Translations under genes and position numbers: made by a program
The notes under the pieces: model-generated
Seen by the model: only the letters and a program-made list of their open reading frames with translations
Database searches by the model: none
Told to the model about the DNA's origin: nothing
Source of the DNA: an uncultured Ventosimonas sp.
GTDB lineage: Bacteria; Pseudomonadota; Gammaproteobacteria; Pseudomonadales; Pseudomonadaceae
Direction of reading: 5' to 3'
Assembly: GCA_945283395.1 (NCBI GenBank)
Contig: CALYQH010000031.1
Coordinates: 1 to 9,322 of the forward strand
DNA length: 9,322 nt
In this document: positions 1-8,048 of the stretch, in pieces
Layout of the letters: every line of letters starts with the position of its first letter
Numbering within the stretch: position 1 is the stretch's first letter

Positions 1-69
1 CGACAATATACTAATTGCCGCTTAACATTAAACAACGTATAAATAATTTATTTAACTAACGAGGTAAAG

Positions 70-87
70 TATAACTGCTAAGTTATA
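70..87. repeat. Perfect 7-bp inverted repeat with 4-nt spacer
   Basis: The arms TATAACT (70-76) and AGTTATA (81-87) are perfectly complementary around GCTA. It could be a dimeric-regulator operator or a weak hairpin about 175 bases before the glucose dehydrogenase gene. It is AT-rich, so chance is a real alternative. Confidence 0.4.
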
Positions 88-123
88 AAACTAATTGTTA
101 ATGGGCAGTAGCATTAAATATTA

Positions 124-175
124 AAACGCTAACCCAGCAGCAAGCTGATCTTTCTAGCTTTTACCATTAGCGTTT
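124..175. other. Nested stem-loop upstream of gdh
   Basis: A perfect 9-bp outer stem pairs AAACGCTAA (124-132) with TTAGCGTTT (167-175). Inside it, AAGCT (142-146) pairs with AGCTT (156-160) around a 9-nt loop. Read on the minus strand the stem is followed by a T-rich stretch (TTTAATATTT), so it could terminate a minus-strand transcript. On the plus strand there is no T tract, and there it might be a leader structure for gdh. No open frame is seen in 1-260. Confidence 0.45.
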
Positions 176-221
176 AAAAGATTTAATGTTAATCACTATG
201 TTGAAAATAATTAATAAATAA

Positions 222-1046
<825 letters not shown>

Positions 1047-1058
1047 TAACAACCTAGT

Positions 1059-1116
1059 ATAGCTAGATAAGACTTTTAATAATACATTCTATTCTAAGCT
1101 AGTTTTATCTAGTTAT
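1059..1116 (+). terminator. Long stem-loop after gdh, possible terminator
   Basis: The stem pairs 1059-1074 with 1101-1116: 16 bp, of which two are G-U when read on the plus strand (1062/1113 and 1071/1104). The loop is 26 nt. It begins 12 bases after the gdh stop codon. The following TCTTC is only weakly T-rich and the stem is AT-rich, so it is not a textbook intrinsic terminator, though its position fits one. Confidence 0.45.
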
Positions 1117-1224
1117 TCTTCAAAATTAGTAAAGTTAGATGGTTACTTAAAACTAATTCTGCTGTTAGTGATTCTATGATAATATTGATGAAAATTCTAA
1201 ATTAATTAGTGTATTTGAGTGGAC

Positions 1225-3129
1225 ATGAACTTAACTATTCCTCAGAAAGGAATTATCTTATTTTTTTTTGTAATCATTTTCTTTACAGAATTATTAAGAA
1301 CGGCTTGGATTACTGATGATGCTATTATTACGTTACGAACAGTATTAAATTTTATTAATGGATATGGCGCTGTTTTTAACGTTGGAGAAAGAGTTCAAGC
1401 CTATACTCATCCCTTATGGTTTTTACTAATTTCGATTATTTCTTTCATTATTAAAAATGTTTTTATAGCTACATTTTTTTTAAGTTCTATTACAACATTA
1501 TGCACTTTTTTAATATGGTTTAATAAACTATTAAAAAATAATTTGGCTGGTTTTGTTGCTATGGAGGTGATAGTTTTTTCTAAAGCTTTTGTTGATTTTT
1601 CAACCTCAGGACTAGAAAACCCTTTATCTCATCTATTAATAGTTATAGCTATTTATTTTGTTTTGAAGTTACAGAAAGACTATCAACCTATATCTTTTTT
1701 TAACTACTTATTCGCTTGTTCTTGCCTCTATTTAACAAGGCCTGATTTAATACTCGTATTTATTCCTTTAACCTTAGTTATCTTTGCTCAATATAGAAGA
1801 AACTATAAGTCTATATTAAAAATAATTTGTTTTGCAGCCTTACCAGTTATTATTTGGTTTTTGTTTTCATTATTTTATTATGGTGTATTTTTCCCTAATA
1901 CAGCTTATGCTAAACTTGGAGCAGGCATTGAGCTAGCTGATCGTATCCATCAAGGAGTTTTTTATTTTATTGATTCCGTTCATCAAGATCCTATAACTCT
2001 ATCTTTTGTCGTTATTGGTATTGTATGTGGTGCAATTCTTTCTAACTATTATAAATTACTGACATTAGGCACAATTCTCTACTTATGTTACATAGTTATT
2101 ATAGGTGGTGATTTTATGTCAGGGAGATTTTTTACTGCTCCTTTACTTTTATGCCTTATTTTTATAACAGAAACTCATTTTCATAAAATAGTTTATATTA
2201 TTTTAGCCCTGTTAGCTTTTAAAATAGGGGTAGATAATATTCAAAATACACTTTTTAGCAATAGAGATTTTCAGAATACTATTATATCGAAGAGTGGTAT
2301 AGCTGATGAGAGAGGTGTATATTTCCAGTCATTAGGTCTTATCACTAATAAACCAAGCGTAATATTATTTAATATTCCAGAATGGAAAAGCAATTCCTTA
2401 AGAAAAGTGATTGTAACCTGCGGTCACCTGGGTTTAATTGGTTTAAAAGGAGGGCCTGATTTACATGTAATAGATCAATGCGCCTTAGCTGATCCATTAT
2501 TAGCTAGACTGCCAGCTAAATCATTTAAAAATTGGAGAATAGGCCATTTTTATAGACAATTACCAGATGGTTATTTTGAAACAGTTGCCTATCAAAAAAA
2601 TTTATTAGTTGATTCTAAACTAAAAAAATTCTATTCTCATATAAAGCTAATTACCCAAGGTGATTTAATAAGTTTTGCTAGATTGAAAGCAATTTTTAGT
2701 ATTAATAGAAAGGGTATAGAAAAATCCTTTACTCATATTTATCGAGATCAATATATTAATTATTCTCCAGTAGAAATAGATTATGCTCAGCTAAATAGTA
2801 AAGCTTTAAGTCTGGACACACCTTTACAATATCCTGATAATTTATTTTTTATAGACCATCTTTCAGTAAGGTTATTGTCTGCTAAATCTATTAAATCTAT
2901 AGATCTCACATTGAGCTATTTTAACAATGGATACCGCATAAACTATTTGGCAAATAACCATATTGTTTTCACTAGCATAATAAAGCCTCCATTGATAGCT
3001 AATACTCCATTATTACATTTCAAATTAAACATGGTTACTCAAATAGCTAATGTAGATACTATTTCTATTTCTTCTATTGATGAAAGTTTTAAATCTGGTC
3101 ATTACATAGGTTATATAGAAGTTAATTAA
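1225..3129 (+). CDS. Multi-pass membrane glycosyltransferase-like protein (AftB/LphB-like, GT-C type)
   Basis: This is an integral membrane protein of about 634 aa with roughly ten hydrophobic segments in residues 8-335 and a soluble C-terminal part (about 340-634). Motifs recall the AftB/LphB-like family: an early Asp pair (D31-D32), GYGAVFN followed by GERVQAYTHPLW (46-65), GLENP (129-133), TRPD (171-174), GGDFMSGRFF (294-303), then ADPLLARLP (422-430) and WRIGHF (437-442). GT-C enzymes of this sort use lipid-linked sugar donors on the outer face of the inner membrane, and the Asp pair would be catalytic. Donor and acceptor cannot be told. No O-antigen, pilin or other glycan genes lie nearby. 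The frame opens at GTG 1219, but ATG 1225 has GAG five bases upstream and is preferred. Composition is very AT-rich (16 of 60 G+C at 2641-2700), which together with its isolation suggests acquisition. The last ~140 residues match nothing I recognise. Confidence 0.75.
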   Translation: MNLTIPQKGIILFFFVIIFFTELLRTAWITDDAIITLRTVLNFINGYGAVFNVGERVQAYTHPLWFLLISIISFIIKNVFIATFFLSSITTLCTFLIWFNKLLKNNLAGFVAMEVIVFSKAFVDFSTSGLENPLSHLLIVIAIYFVLKLQKDYQPISFFNYLFACSCLYLTRPDLILVFIPLTLVIFAQYRRNYKSILKIICFAALPVIIWFLFSLFYYGVFFPNTAYAKLGAGIELADRIHQGVFYFIDSVHQDPITLSFVVIGIVCGAILSNYYKLLTLGTILYLCYIVIIGGDFMSGRFFTAPLLLCLIFITETHFHKIVYIILALLAFKIGVDNIQNTLFSNRDFQNTIISKSGIADERGVYFQSLGLITNKPSVILFNIPEWKSNSLRKVIVTCGHLGLIGLKGGPDLHVIDQCALADPLLARLPAKSFKNWRIGHFYRQLPDGYFETVAYQKNLLVDSKLKKFYSHIKLITQGDLISFARLKAIFSINRKGIEKSFTHIYRDQYINYSPVEIDYAQLNSKALSLDTPLQYPDNLFFIDHLSVRLLSAKSIKSIDLTLSYFNNGYRINYLANNHIVFTSIIKPPLIANTPLLHFKLNMVTQIANVDTISISSIDESFKSGHYIGYIEVN

Positions 3130-3149
3130 CCCCTATTAACTAATTTTTG
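3120..3149 (+). terminator. Weak hairpin plus T run at the glycosyltransferase stop codon
   Basis: AGTTAAT (3120-3126) pairs with ATTAACT (3135-3141) around an 8-nt loop and is followed by AATTTTTG. The stem overlaps the stop codon region and has only one G-C pair, so it would be weak. The T run and the position are what speak for it. Confidence 0.3.
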
Positions 3150-3201
3150 TGAGAATGACATTATTAATATAGATCAAGTATGAGCTTATTAGCATATAGA
3201 G

Positions 3202-3266
3202 GATATAGCAAAAATAATTAATAGCCATTAGTTAATCATATGGCTTAACTTATTTTAGGCTATATC
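3202..3266. other. Long imperfect hairpin in the convergent intergenic region
   Basis: Four stacked stems nest in register: GATATAGC (3202-3209) with GCTATATC (3259-3266), AAAATAA (3211-3217) with TTATTTT (3250-3256), TTA (3218-3220) with TAA (3246-3248), and AGCCAT (3223-3228) with ATGGCT (3240-3245). Together they give about 24 base pairs with small internal loops and an 11-nt apical loop. No coding frame covers it. It may be a terminator-type structure, a small RNA, or a remnant of a palindromic repeat element. Confidence 0.5.
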
Positions 3267-3291
3267 TAATATGACAAGTATCATAGCCTAA
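3255..3291. other. Perfect 9-bp inverted repeat overlapping the previous hairpin
   Basis: TTAGGCTAT (3255-3263) pairs with ATAGCCTAA (3283-3291) across 19 bases. Its left arm uses bases that also form the 3' side of the 3202-3266 hairpin, so the two folds exclude each other. No T tract follows on either strand. Confidence 0.45.
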
Positions 3292-3338
3292 CAAGGAAAA
3301 GGAAGAAATTCAGAAAATGTCTGATTAGAAAAAGCACT

Positions 3339-3419
3339 AGCTAACTATAAAGTGAATTGGCTATAGGCTTTCTAAATAAGTACCTTTATAAAGCAGTACT
3401 ACTTTTATACTAGTTAGCT
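3339..3419 (-). terminator. Imperfect inverted repeat, possible second leuA terminator
   Basis: AGCTAACTA (3339-3347) pairs perfectly with TAGTTAGCT (3411-3419), and AAAGT (3349-3353) pairs with ACTTT (3401-3405) inside. The interior also holds AGTAC (3379-3383) opposite GTACT (3396-3400) around the palindrome CTTTATAAAG. Read in the leuA direction the stem is followed by AGTGC and then five Ts (complement of 3329-3333), so it could end leuA transcripts that pass the first hairpin. The large loop makes this tentative. Confidence 0.35.
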
Positions 3420-3442
3420 TGTAATAATAAATTTTTTTTTAA

Positions 3443-3480
3443 ATGTAAGGATAGTAAGGAACTTACTTACTATCCTACAT
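3443..3480 (-). terminator. leuA: Strong hairpin just after leuA
   Basis: GGATAGTAAG (3449-3458) pairs perfectly with CTTACTATCC (3466-3475), and ATGTA (3443-3447) continues the stem with TACAT (3476-3480) around one bulged A at 3448. The loop is 7 nt. The stem starts 8 bases beyond the leuA stop codon. In the leuA direction it is followed by only TTT and then nine As, so it lacks the usual run of Us. It may still terminate or protect the mRNA 3' end. With the repeats at 3120-3149, 3202-3291 and 3339-3419 it fills most of the 359-base gap between stop codons, where I see no gene. Confidence 0.55.
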
Positions 3481-3488
3481 AATAAGAT

Positions 3489-5162
3489 TTAAGCGGCATT
3501 TTTAGAATTGGCTAATTGAATAGCTCTATTAATTGCACTGAATAAAGCATGATAACTGGCTGTGGTTATATTTTTATTAATACCCATGCCATGTAAAGGG
3601 CGTAATCCATCTAATCGAACTTCTATGTAAGCAGCAGCATTAGCATTACTGCCTGCCCCTATGGCATGTTCTTTGTAATCCATAATTTCTATTTTAATTG
3701 GTAAAGCGGCTACTAGTGCTTCTAGTGGTCCTTTAGCACTACCTCGCCAATGTTCGATTCTGCCTTCAGTGGTTATTTCTGCTTCTACTGTAGTAATTCC
3801 ATTTTCTTCCTGTAATTTGTGCTTTATTAATTGATAAGGCTGATTAGCATGTAAATATTCATTAATTAATAAATCATAAATTTGTTGAGCCGTCATTTCT
3901 AAGCCAAGACGATCGGTCTCTCTTTGTACTACTTGGCTAAATTCTATTTGCATACGGCGAGGTAAACTTATGCCATATTCTTGTTCTAGTAAATAAGCAA
4001 TGCCTCCTTTACCAGATTGGCTGTTAACTCGGATGACAGCATCGTAACTGCGCCCAATATCTTCTGGATCTATAGGCAAATAAGGCACTTCCCAATATTG
4101 ATCGTCTTGTTGCAAGGCAAATCCCTTACGAATAGCATCTTGATGAGAACCAGAAAAAGCCGTATGAACTAAATCACCAACATAAGGATGGCGAGGATGG
4201 ATTGCTATTTGATTACATTCTTCTACTACTTTACGGATACTGTCTATATCAGAGAAATCTAATTTAGGATCAATCCCTTGGGTATATAAGTTCAAAGCTA
4301 AAGTGACTAAGTCTACATTGCCCGTCCTTTCACCATTTCCAAATAGACATCCTTCTACTCGGTCAGCTCCTGCTAATAATCCTAATTCTGTGGCTGCTAC
4401 GCCTGTGCCACGATCGTTATGACAATGCAAACTAATAAGTACTGATGCTCTGTTATTAATATGACGTGAAAACCATTCGATTTGATCTGCATAGATATTG
4501 GGGGTAGAGCATTCAACAGTAGCTGGTAAATTTAAAATAACTTTTTTAGCGGTAGTAGGTTGCCAAATATCTAATACAGCATTACAAATTTCTACCGAAA
4601 AAGGTAACTCTGCCATACTAAATGTTTCAGGAGAAAACTCAAAGCTCCAATTTGTTTCTGGTTGTTGGGCTGCTAATTCTTTGAATAATTGAGCTGATTT
4701 GATAGCAGTAGCTATCATAGCCGCTTTATCTTGTTTAAAAACAATACGTCGAAAAGCAGGGCAAACAGCCACATAGAAATGTACTATGGCTTTTTTAGCC
4801 CCTTTTAAAGATTCAAAGGTGCGGCGAATTAAATCTTCCCTAGCCTGAGTTAATACTTGAATGCTTACATCATCAGGAATATGGCCACCTTCAATCAATC
4901 CACAAACAAAGTTAAAATCAGTTTGTGAGGCGGAAGGAAAAGCCACTTCTATTTCTTTAATGCCGATCTTGACTAAAGTTTCAAAAAAACGCATCTTTTT
5001 TTGAACATCCATAGGTTCAATCAACGATTGATTACCGTCCCGAAGATCAGAGCTACTCCATATAGGAGCTTTGTTAATAGTATTAGATGGCCAAGTCCTA
5101 TCTGGTATATTAACGGTTGGAAATGCACGGTATTTATGAGCTGGAATTTGTTGCATAGACAT
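3489..5162 (-). CDS. leuA: 2-isopropylmalate synthase
   Basis: LeuA condenses acetyl-CoA with 2-oxoisovalerate to (2S)-2-isopropylmalate, the first committed step of leucine synthesis (EC 2.3.3.13), in the cytoplasm. At 557 aa it is of the long type found in Pseudomonas, Corynebacterium and mycobacteria rather than the ~520-aa E. coli type. The HMGL-like TIM-barrel domain spans about 30-310: SSDLRDGNQ gives Arg41 and the metal ligand Asp42, LHCHND gives His246 and His248, and GNGERTGN (275-282) supplies Asn282. A linker follows, and the C-terminal LeuA dimerisation and leucine-feedback domain covers about 440-555 with [15 protein letters not shown] at 498-512. ATG 5162 has AAGGA nine bases upstream (complement of 5172-5176), so it beats the Met two codons later. 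It is a single-gene unit with no leuB, leuC or leuD nearby. I see no leucine-rich leader peptide upstream. Confidence 0.97.
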   Translation of the reverse strand: MSMQQIPAHKYRAFPTVNIPDRTWPSNTINKAPIWSSSDLRDGNQSLIEPMDVQKKMRFFETLVKIGIKEIEVAFPSASQTDFNFVCGLIEGGHIPDDVSIQVLTQAREDLIRRTFESLKGAKKAIVHFYVAVCPAFRRIVFKQDKAAMIATAIKSAQLFKELAAQQPETNWSFEFSPETFSMAELPFSVEICNAVLDIWQPTTAKKVILNLPATVECSTPNIYADQIEWFSRHINNRASVLISLHCHNDRGTGVAATELGLLAGADRVEGCLFGNGERTGNVDLVTLALNLYTQGIDPKLDFSDIDSIRKVVEECNQIAIHPRHPYVGDLVHTAFSGSHQDAIRKGFALQQDDQYWEVPYLPIDPEDIGRSYDAVIRVNSQSGKGGIAYLLEQEYGISLPRRMQIEFSQVVQRETDRLGLEMTAQQIYDLLINEYLHANQPYQLIKHKLQEENGITTVEAEITTEGRIEHWRGSAKGPLEALVAALPIKIEIMDYKEHAIGAGSNANAAAYIEVRLDGLRPLHGMGINKNITTASYHALFSAINRAIQLANSKNAA

Positions 5163-5192
5163 TATATAAAATCCTTAATTTACACTTAGCAT

Positions 5193-5241
5193 TAAATCAG
5201 TGAATTTGTATAAATATATCTGCTGGCAAAAAACTGATTTA
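5193..5241 (-). promoter_or_regulatory. Inverted repeat in the leuA leader region
   Basis: TAAATCAGT (5193-5201) and ACTGATTTA (5233-5241) form a perfect 9-bp pair across 31 bases, ending 31 bases before the leuA start codon and upstream of its Shine-Dalgarno. It could be a leader hairpin or a pair of regulator half-sites. No T-box features, leader ORF or T tract accompany it. The rest of the gap (5163-5459) is very AT-rich and holds no convincing gene; a perfect TTGACA at 5273-5278 lacks a matching -10 box. Confidence 0.3.
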
Positions 5242-5459
5242 GGTGCTGTTGTACTAGCTATAACCAACAATATTGACAAAAAATATAAGTGTTTGGTCTG
5301 TTTTTACGTCTATAACTTAATCCAAGGGATTGTAAATTGCAAATAACTATATAAAATTAGTATAATTAGCTAAATATTAAAATATATAGCAATATTTAAT
5401 TAAAAAATATAAGTTAATTAACATAAAATATATTTTTGGGGGTGGCTGAATTACGTTAC

Positions 5460-5488
5460 TTGCATTAATTAGTTTAATTGCCTATATT
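5460..5488 (+). promoter_or_regulatory. Candidate sigma-70 promoter for DUF2946-oprC
   Basis: TTGCAT (5460-5465) and TATATT (5483-5488) are 17 bases apart; the -10 box matches the consensus at five of six positions and the -35 box at three. Transcription would start near 5495, leaving about 25 bases before the preferred ATG at 5521. A small dyad AATTA-GTT-TAATT (5467-5479) lies in the spacer. I see no recognisable CueR or Fur site. Confidence 0.4.
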
Positions 5489-5503
5489 GTAACCTGATGT
5501 TAA

Positions 5504-5509
5504 TGAGGT
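5504..5509 (+). promoter_or_regulatory. Shine-Dalgarno deciding the DUF2946 start
   Basis: TGAGGT at 5504-5509 lies about 12 bases before ATG 5521. The upstream in-frame ATGs at 5497 and 5503 have no such sequence, and the second overlaps this one. The predicted transcription start near 5495 also leaves no room for a leader before 5497. Confidence 0.5.
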
Positions 5510-5520
5510 ATTGGGCAATT

Positions 5521-5961
5521 ATGAGTTTCTCTAGAGCTAGCCCATTTCGCTGCAGAGCTGCATATTTTGGCTTATTTGCGATACTGCTGCTCACCTTTGG
5601 GCCAGTTATTTCGCAAGTACAGGCAGTTTTGCTCGTTAATAATGCTATGGCTAGTCATGTGGTGAGTGACCATCAATCTATGGTTCACCACATAAGTGCT
5701 CAACATACTGAAGCTAAAGTAGTAGAAAAGCTACCCGCAGCAAATAGTTTGCCGTCACATCATTTTATGTCGCTATGTGGTTATTGTGATTTAATACATC
5801 ATTCGCCACTAGTTATTTTTTATTCTCCTTTTCTTATCGATACTTTTTCTGCAAGACTAGTAGTTTATCCGCAGTATTTTGTCGATTATTGTTCTCCCGC
5901 TTATAGTAAAGCTTTAAGTCGAGCTCCTCCTGTTAAATTAGCCATAGCTATAACAAGTTAA
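5521..5961 (+). CDS. DUF2946 family protein, membrane-anchored, His/Cys-rich
   Basis: This small protein (146 aa from ATG 5521; the open frame reaches back to 5497) has an N-terminal basic stretch and a hydrophobic helix at about 13-31, which could be a membrane anchor or uncleaved signal. A His-rich part follows (His46, 51, 56, 57, 62, then His80-81), then CGYC (86-89) with His93-94 just after, and RAPP (134-137) close to the C-terminus. The CGYC...RAPP pattern is what identifies DUF2946. In Pseudomonas, members commonly sit directly upstream of the OprC copper receptor, as here. The function is not established; the clustered His and Cys residues suggest metal binding on the periplasmic side, perhaps copper handling with OprC. 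A 62-base gap and a hairpin separate it from oprC. Confidence 0.78.
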   Translation: MSFSRASPFRCRAAYFGLFAILLLTFGPVISQVQAVLLVNNAMASHVVSDHQSMVHHISAQHTEAKVVEKLPAANSLPSHHFMSLCGYCDLIHHSPLVIFYSPFLIDTFSARLVVYPQYFVDYCSPAYSKALSRAPPVKLAIAITS

Positions 5962-5966
5962 TTAAG

Positions 5967-5998
5967 CTAGCAGATTATAAAGTGACTGCTAGATTTTT
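5967..5998 (+). terminator. Terminator-like hairpin between DUF2946 and oprC
   Basis: CTAGCAG (5967-5973) pairs perfectly with CTGCTAG (5986-5992) around a 12-nt loop and is followed at once by ATTTTT (5993-5998). Four of the seven pairs are G-C. It starts 5 bases after the DUF2946 stop codon and ends 12 bases before the oprC Shine-Dalgarno, so it may act as a partial terminator that sets the ratio of the two products. Confidence 0.5.
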
Positions 5999-6010
5999 CC
6001 TATTTTACAG

Positions 6011-6015
6011 AAGGA
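6011..6015 (+). promoter_or_regulatory. oprC: Shine-Dalgarno deciding the oprC start
   Basis: AAGGA lies 8 bases before ATG 6024. The longer open frame starts at GTG 5982, inside the hairpin at 5967-5992 and without a ribosome binding site; starting at 6024 also puts the signal peptide at the N-terminus. Confidence 0.8.
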
Positions 6016-6023
6016 TTGCTATT

Positions 6024-8042
6024 ATGCTAACAGTAGCTAAGCAGCATCATTTAGCTTGTGTTATTTCTGCATTATCTTTAGGGAGCAGTATGATATATGC
6101 TGATCAAATTACAAACCCACAGCTAGATAATAATACTGATATTAAATTAGATACCATTGTAGTTACAGCAGTACCCCAAACATCACCATTAACCGTAGTG
6201 ACTGATCCTAAACAGCCTAGACAACCTGTACCTGCTAGTGATGGCGCTGACTACTTAAAAACAATTCCAGGTTTTTCAGTAGTTCGTAAAGGAGGTTCTA
6301 ACGGAGACCCTGTGTTTCGTGGTATGTTTGGTTCACGGCTGAATATTTTGACCAATGGTGGCATTATCCTTGGTGGTTGTGGAGGGCGAATGGATACCCC
6401 TACTTCTTATATATCACCAGAAACCTATGATCGTATCACTGTCATCAAAGGCCCTGAAACAGTAATTTGGGGGCCAACAGGTTCTGCTGGAACTATCCTT
6501 TTTGAAAGAGATTCTAAGCCTTTTTACCAATTAGGTGGCCATGTGAGTGGTAGTATTCTATTAGGAACGGATGGTCGACTTGATAAGAATTTAGACGCCA
6601 TAGGTGGCAGTAAATATGGTTATGTTCGTTTTACGGGCAATCAATCTAAGGCGAAAAATTATCATGATGGCAGAGACCATAGAGTTCATTCTAAATGGGA
6701 TAAGTGGAATGGTGATATAGCAGTTGGCTTCACTCCAGATCAAGATACTTTAGTAGAGTTTACAGCAGGGCGTGGTAATGGTGAGGCTCGCTATGCTGAT
6801 AGAGGCATGGATGGCTCTCGTTTTTTTAGAGAGTCTTATGGACTACGTTTGGAAAAATCTAATATAGGAGAGGTATTAGATAAAGTAGAAGCTCAGGTTT
6901 ATTACAATTATATTAATCATGTTATGGATAATTATAGATTACGCCATATAAATCCCTATGCCAATTGGATGGAATCTAATCCAGATCGAAGGACTATAGG
7001 GGGTAGGGTTAGTGCTACTTGGAAGTGGAAAGATTTTAAGTTACAAGCGGGTATAGATGGTAAAAAAGATACTCACAGAAAAAATCGTATCAGTGCTATG
7101 CCAGTTAGAGAGCAAATGATGTCTCTTACTTCTGATGGTTGGACTAAAGACGCGTATTTCACTAATTATGGGGCATTTTCTGAACTAACTTGGTATGCAA
7201 CTGACCAGGATAGACTCATTTCTGGAGGACGTATTGACCATTACCTAGCAAAAGCTGAACAGCAAAATAAAGAGCGAACAAAAACGCTTCCTAGTGGTTT
7301 TGTAAGGTTTGAGCACGACTTAGCAAATTCTCTTACAACTTTTTATGCTGGTATAGGACATACTCAGAGATTTCCTGATTATTGGGAGTTATTTAGTCCT
7401 TCAAATAAAACGCAGATTTTCAAAAAACTTAAGCCTGAAAAAACTACCCAAATAGATGTTGGCTTACAGTATAACGATAATCGTTTGACCGCTTGGGCTT
7501 CTGGCTATGTGGGCTGGATTGGTGATTACATTATTTTTACTCAACAGGGTAATAAAAATAATGTAAGTAATGTAGATGCACGCATTATGGGTGGAGAATT
7601 AGGTACATCCTATAAGCTAACTGATAATTGGAAGGCAGATGCAAGTGTTAGTTATGCATGGGGGAGAAATAGTAGTGATAGTAGAGCCTTGCCACAAATA
7701 CCGCCCGTTGAACTTAGGTTAGGATTGAATTATCAATATGATAAATGGTCAGCTGGAACTTTATGGCGAGTGGTGGGCTCACAACATAGAGTAGCGAAAG
7801 ATCAAGGTAATGTAATAGGTAAAGATTTTGATAGCAGTTCAGGGTTTGGAATATTTTCCATCAATGGTGGTTATGACATTAGTAAGAATTTCAAGTTAAC
7901 CGCTGGTATAGATAATATTTTTGATAAATACTATATAGAGCATTTAAATAGAGGAGGATCAGCTATCTTTGTTTATACCGCAGATCAGCAGATACCAGAA
8001 CCTGGTCGTACCATATGGACTAAATTGAGCTTTGAATTTTAA
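6024..8042 (+). CDS. oprC: TonB-dependent copper receptor, OprC type
   Basis: This is an outer-membrane 22-strand-type receptor of 672 aa (from ATG 6024) that imports copper with energy from TonB-ExbBD. A signal peptide with hydrophobic core LACVISALSLG probably ends after IYA (about residue 26). A TonB-box-like segment (DTIVVTA, 43-49) follows, then the plug domain (about 60-165) with DGADYLKTIPGFSV, and the barrel to the terminal Phe672. The unusual CxxxM-HxM copper site described for P. aeruginosa OprC (Cys143, Met147, His323, Met325) appears intact: Cys119 and Met123 in GGCGGRMD, His299 and Met301 in NHVMDN, with the same 180-residue separation. This argues for copper rather than siderophore transport. 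The length is close to that of the family. It follows DUF2946 in the same direction and has its own terminator downstream. TonB itself is not in the window. Confidence 0.95.
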   Translation: MLTVAKQHHLACVISALSLGSSMIYADQITNPQLDNNTDIKLDTIVVTAVPQTSPLTVVTDPKQPRQPVPASDGADYLKTIPGFSVVRKGGSNGDPVFRGMFGSRLNILTNGGIILGGCGGRMDTPTSYISPETYDRITVIKGPETVIWGPTGSAGTILFERDSKPFYQLGGHVSGSILLGTDGRLDKNLDAIGGSKYGYVRFTGNQSKAKNYHDGRDHRVHSKWDKWNGDIAVGFTPDQDTLVEFTAGRGNGEARYADRGMDGSRFFRESYGLRLEKSNIGEVLDKVEAQVYYNYINHVMDNYRLRHINPYANWMESNPDRRTIGGRVSATWKWKDFKLQAGIDGKKDTHRKNRISAMPVREQMMSLTSDGWTKDAYFTNYGAFSELTWYATDQDRLISGGRIDHYLAKAEQQNKERTKTLPSGFVRFEHDLANSLTTFYAGIGHTQRFPDYWELFSPSNKTQIFKKLKPEKTTQIDVGLQYNDNRLTAWASGYVGWIGDYIIFTQQGNKNNVSNVDARIMGGELGTSYKLTDNWKADASVSYAWGRNSSDSRALPQIPPVELRLGLNYQYDKWSAGTLWRVVGSQHRVAKDQGNVIGKDFDSSSGFGIFSINGGYDISKNFKLTAGIDNIFDKYYIEHLNRGGSAIFVYTADQQIPEPGRTIWTKLSFEF

Positions 8043-8048
8043 TATATG

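Noticed and set aside
3271..3410. Possible decayed coding sequence (EKALANYKVNWL followed in another frame by AIGFLNKYLYKAVLLLY)
   Set aside because: Stops interrupt every frame and I could not tie the pieces to a family; the stretch is also explained by the inverted repeats.
4498..4692. 64-aa plus-strand frame inside leuA
   Set aside because: Antisense shadow of the conserved leuA sequence.
5001..5189. 62-aa plus-strand frame over the leuA start
   Set aside because: Antisense shadow of leuA with no ribosome binding site or motif.
5430..5455. G-rich stretch GGGGGTGGCTG as part of a cobalamin or other riboswitch
   Set aside because: No matching core motifs or paired elements of a known riboswitch were found around it.
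5982..6023. Extended oprC N-terminus from GTG 5982
   Set aside because: The GTG sits in a hairpin without a Shine-Dalgarno, and ATG 6024 has AAGGA at 8 bases and begins a proper signal peptide.
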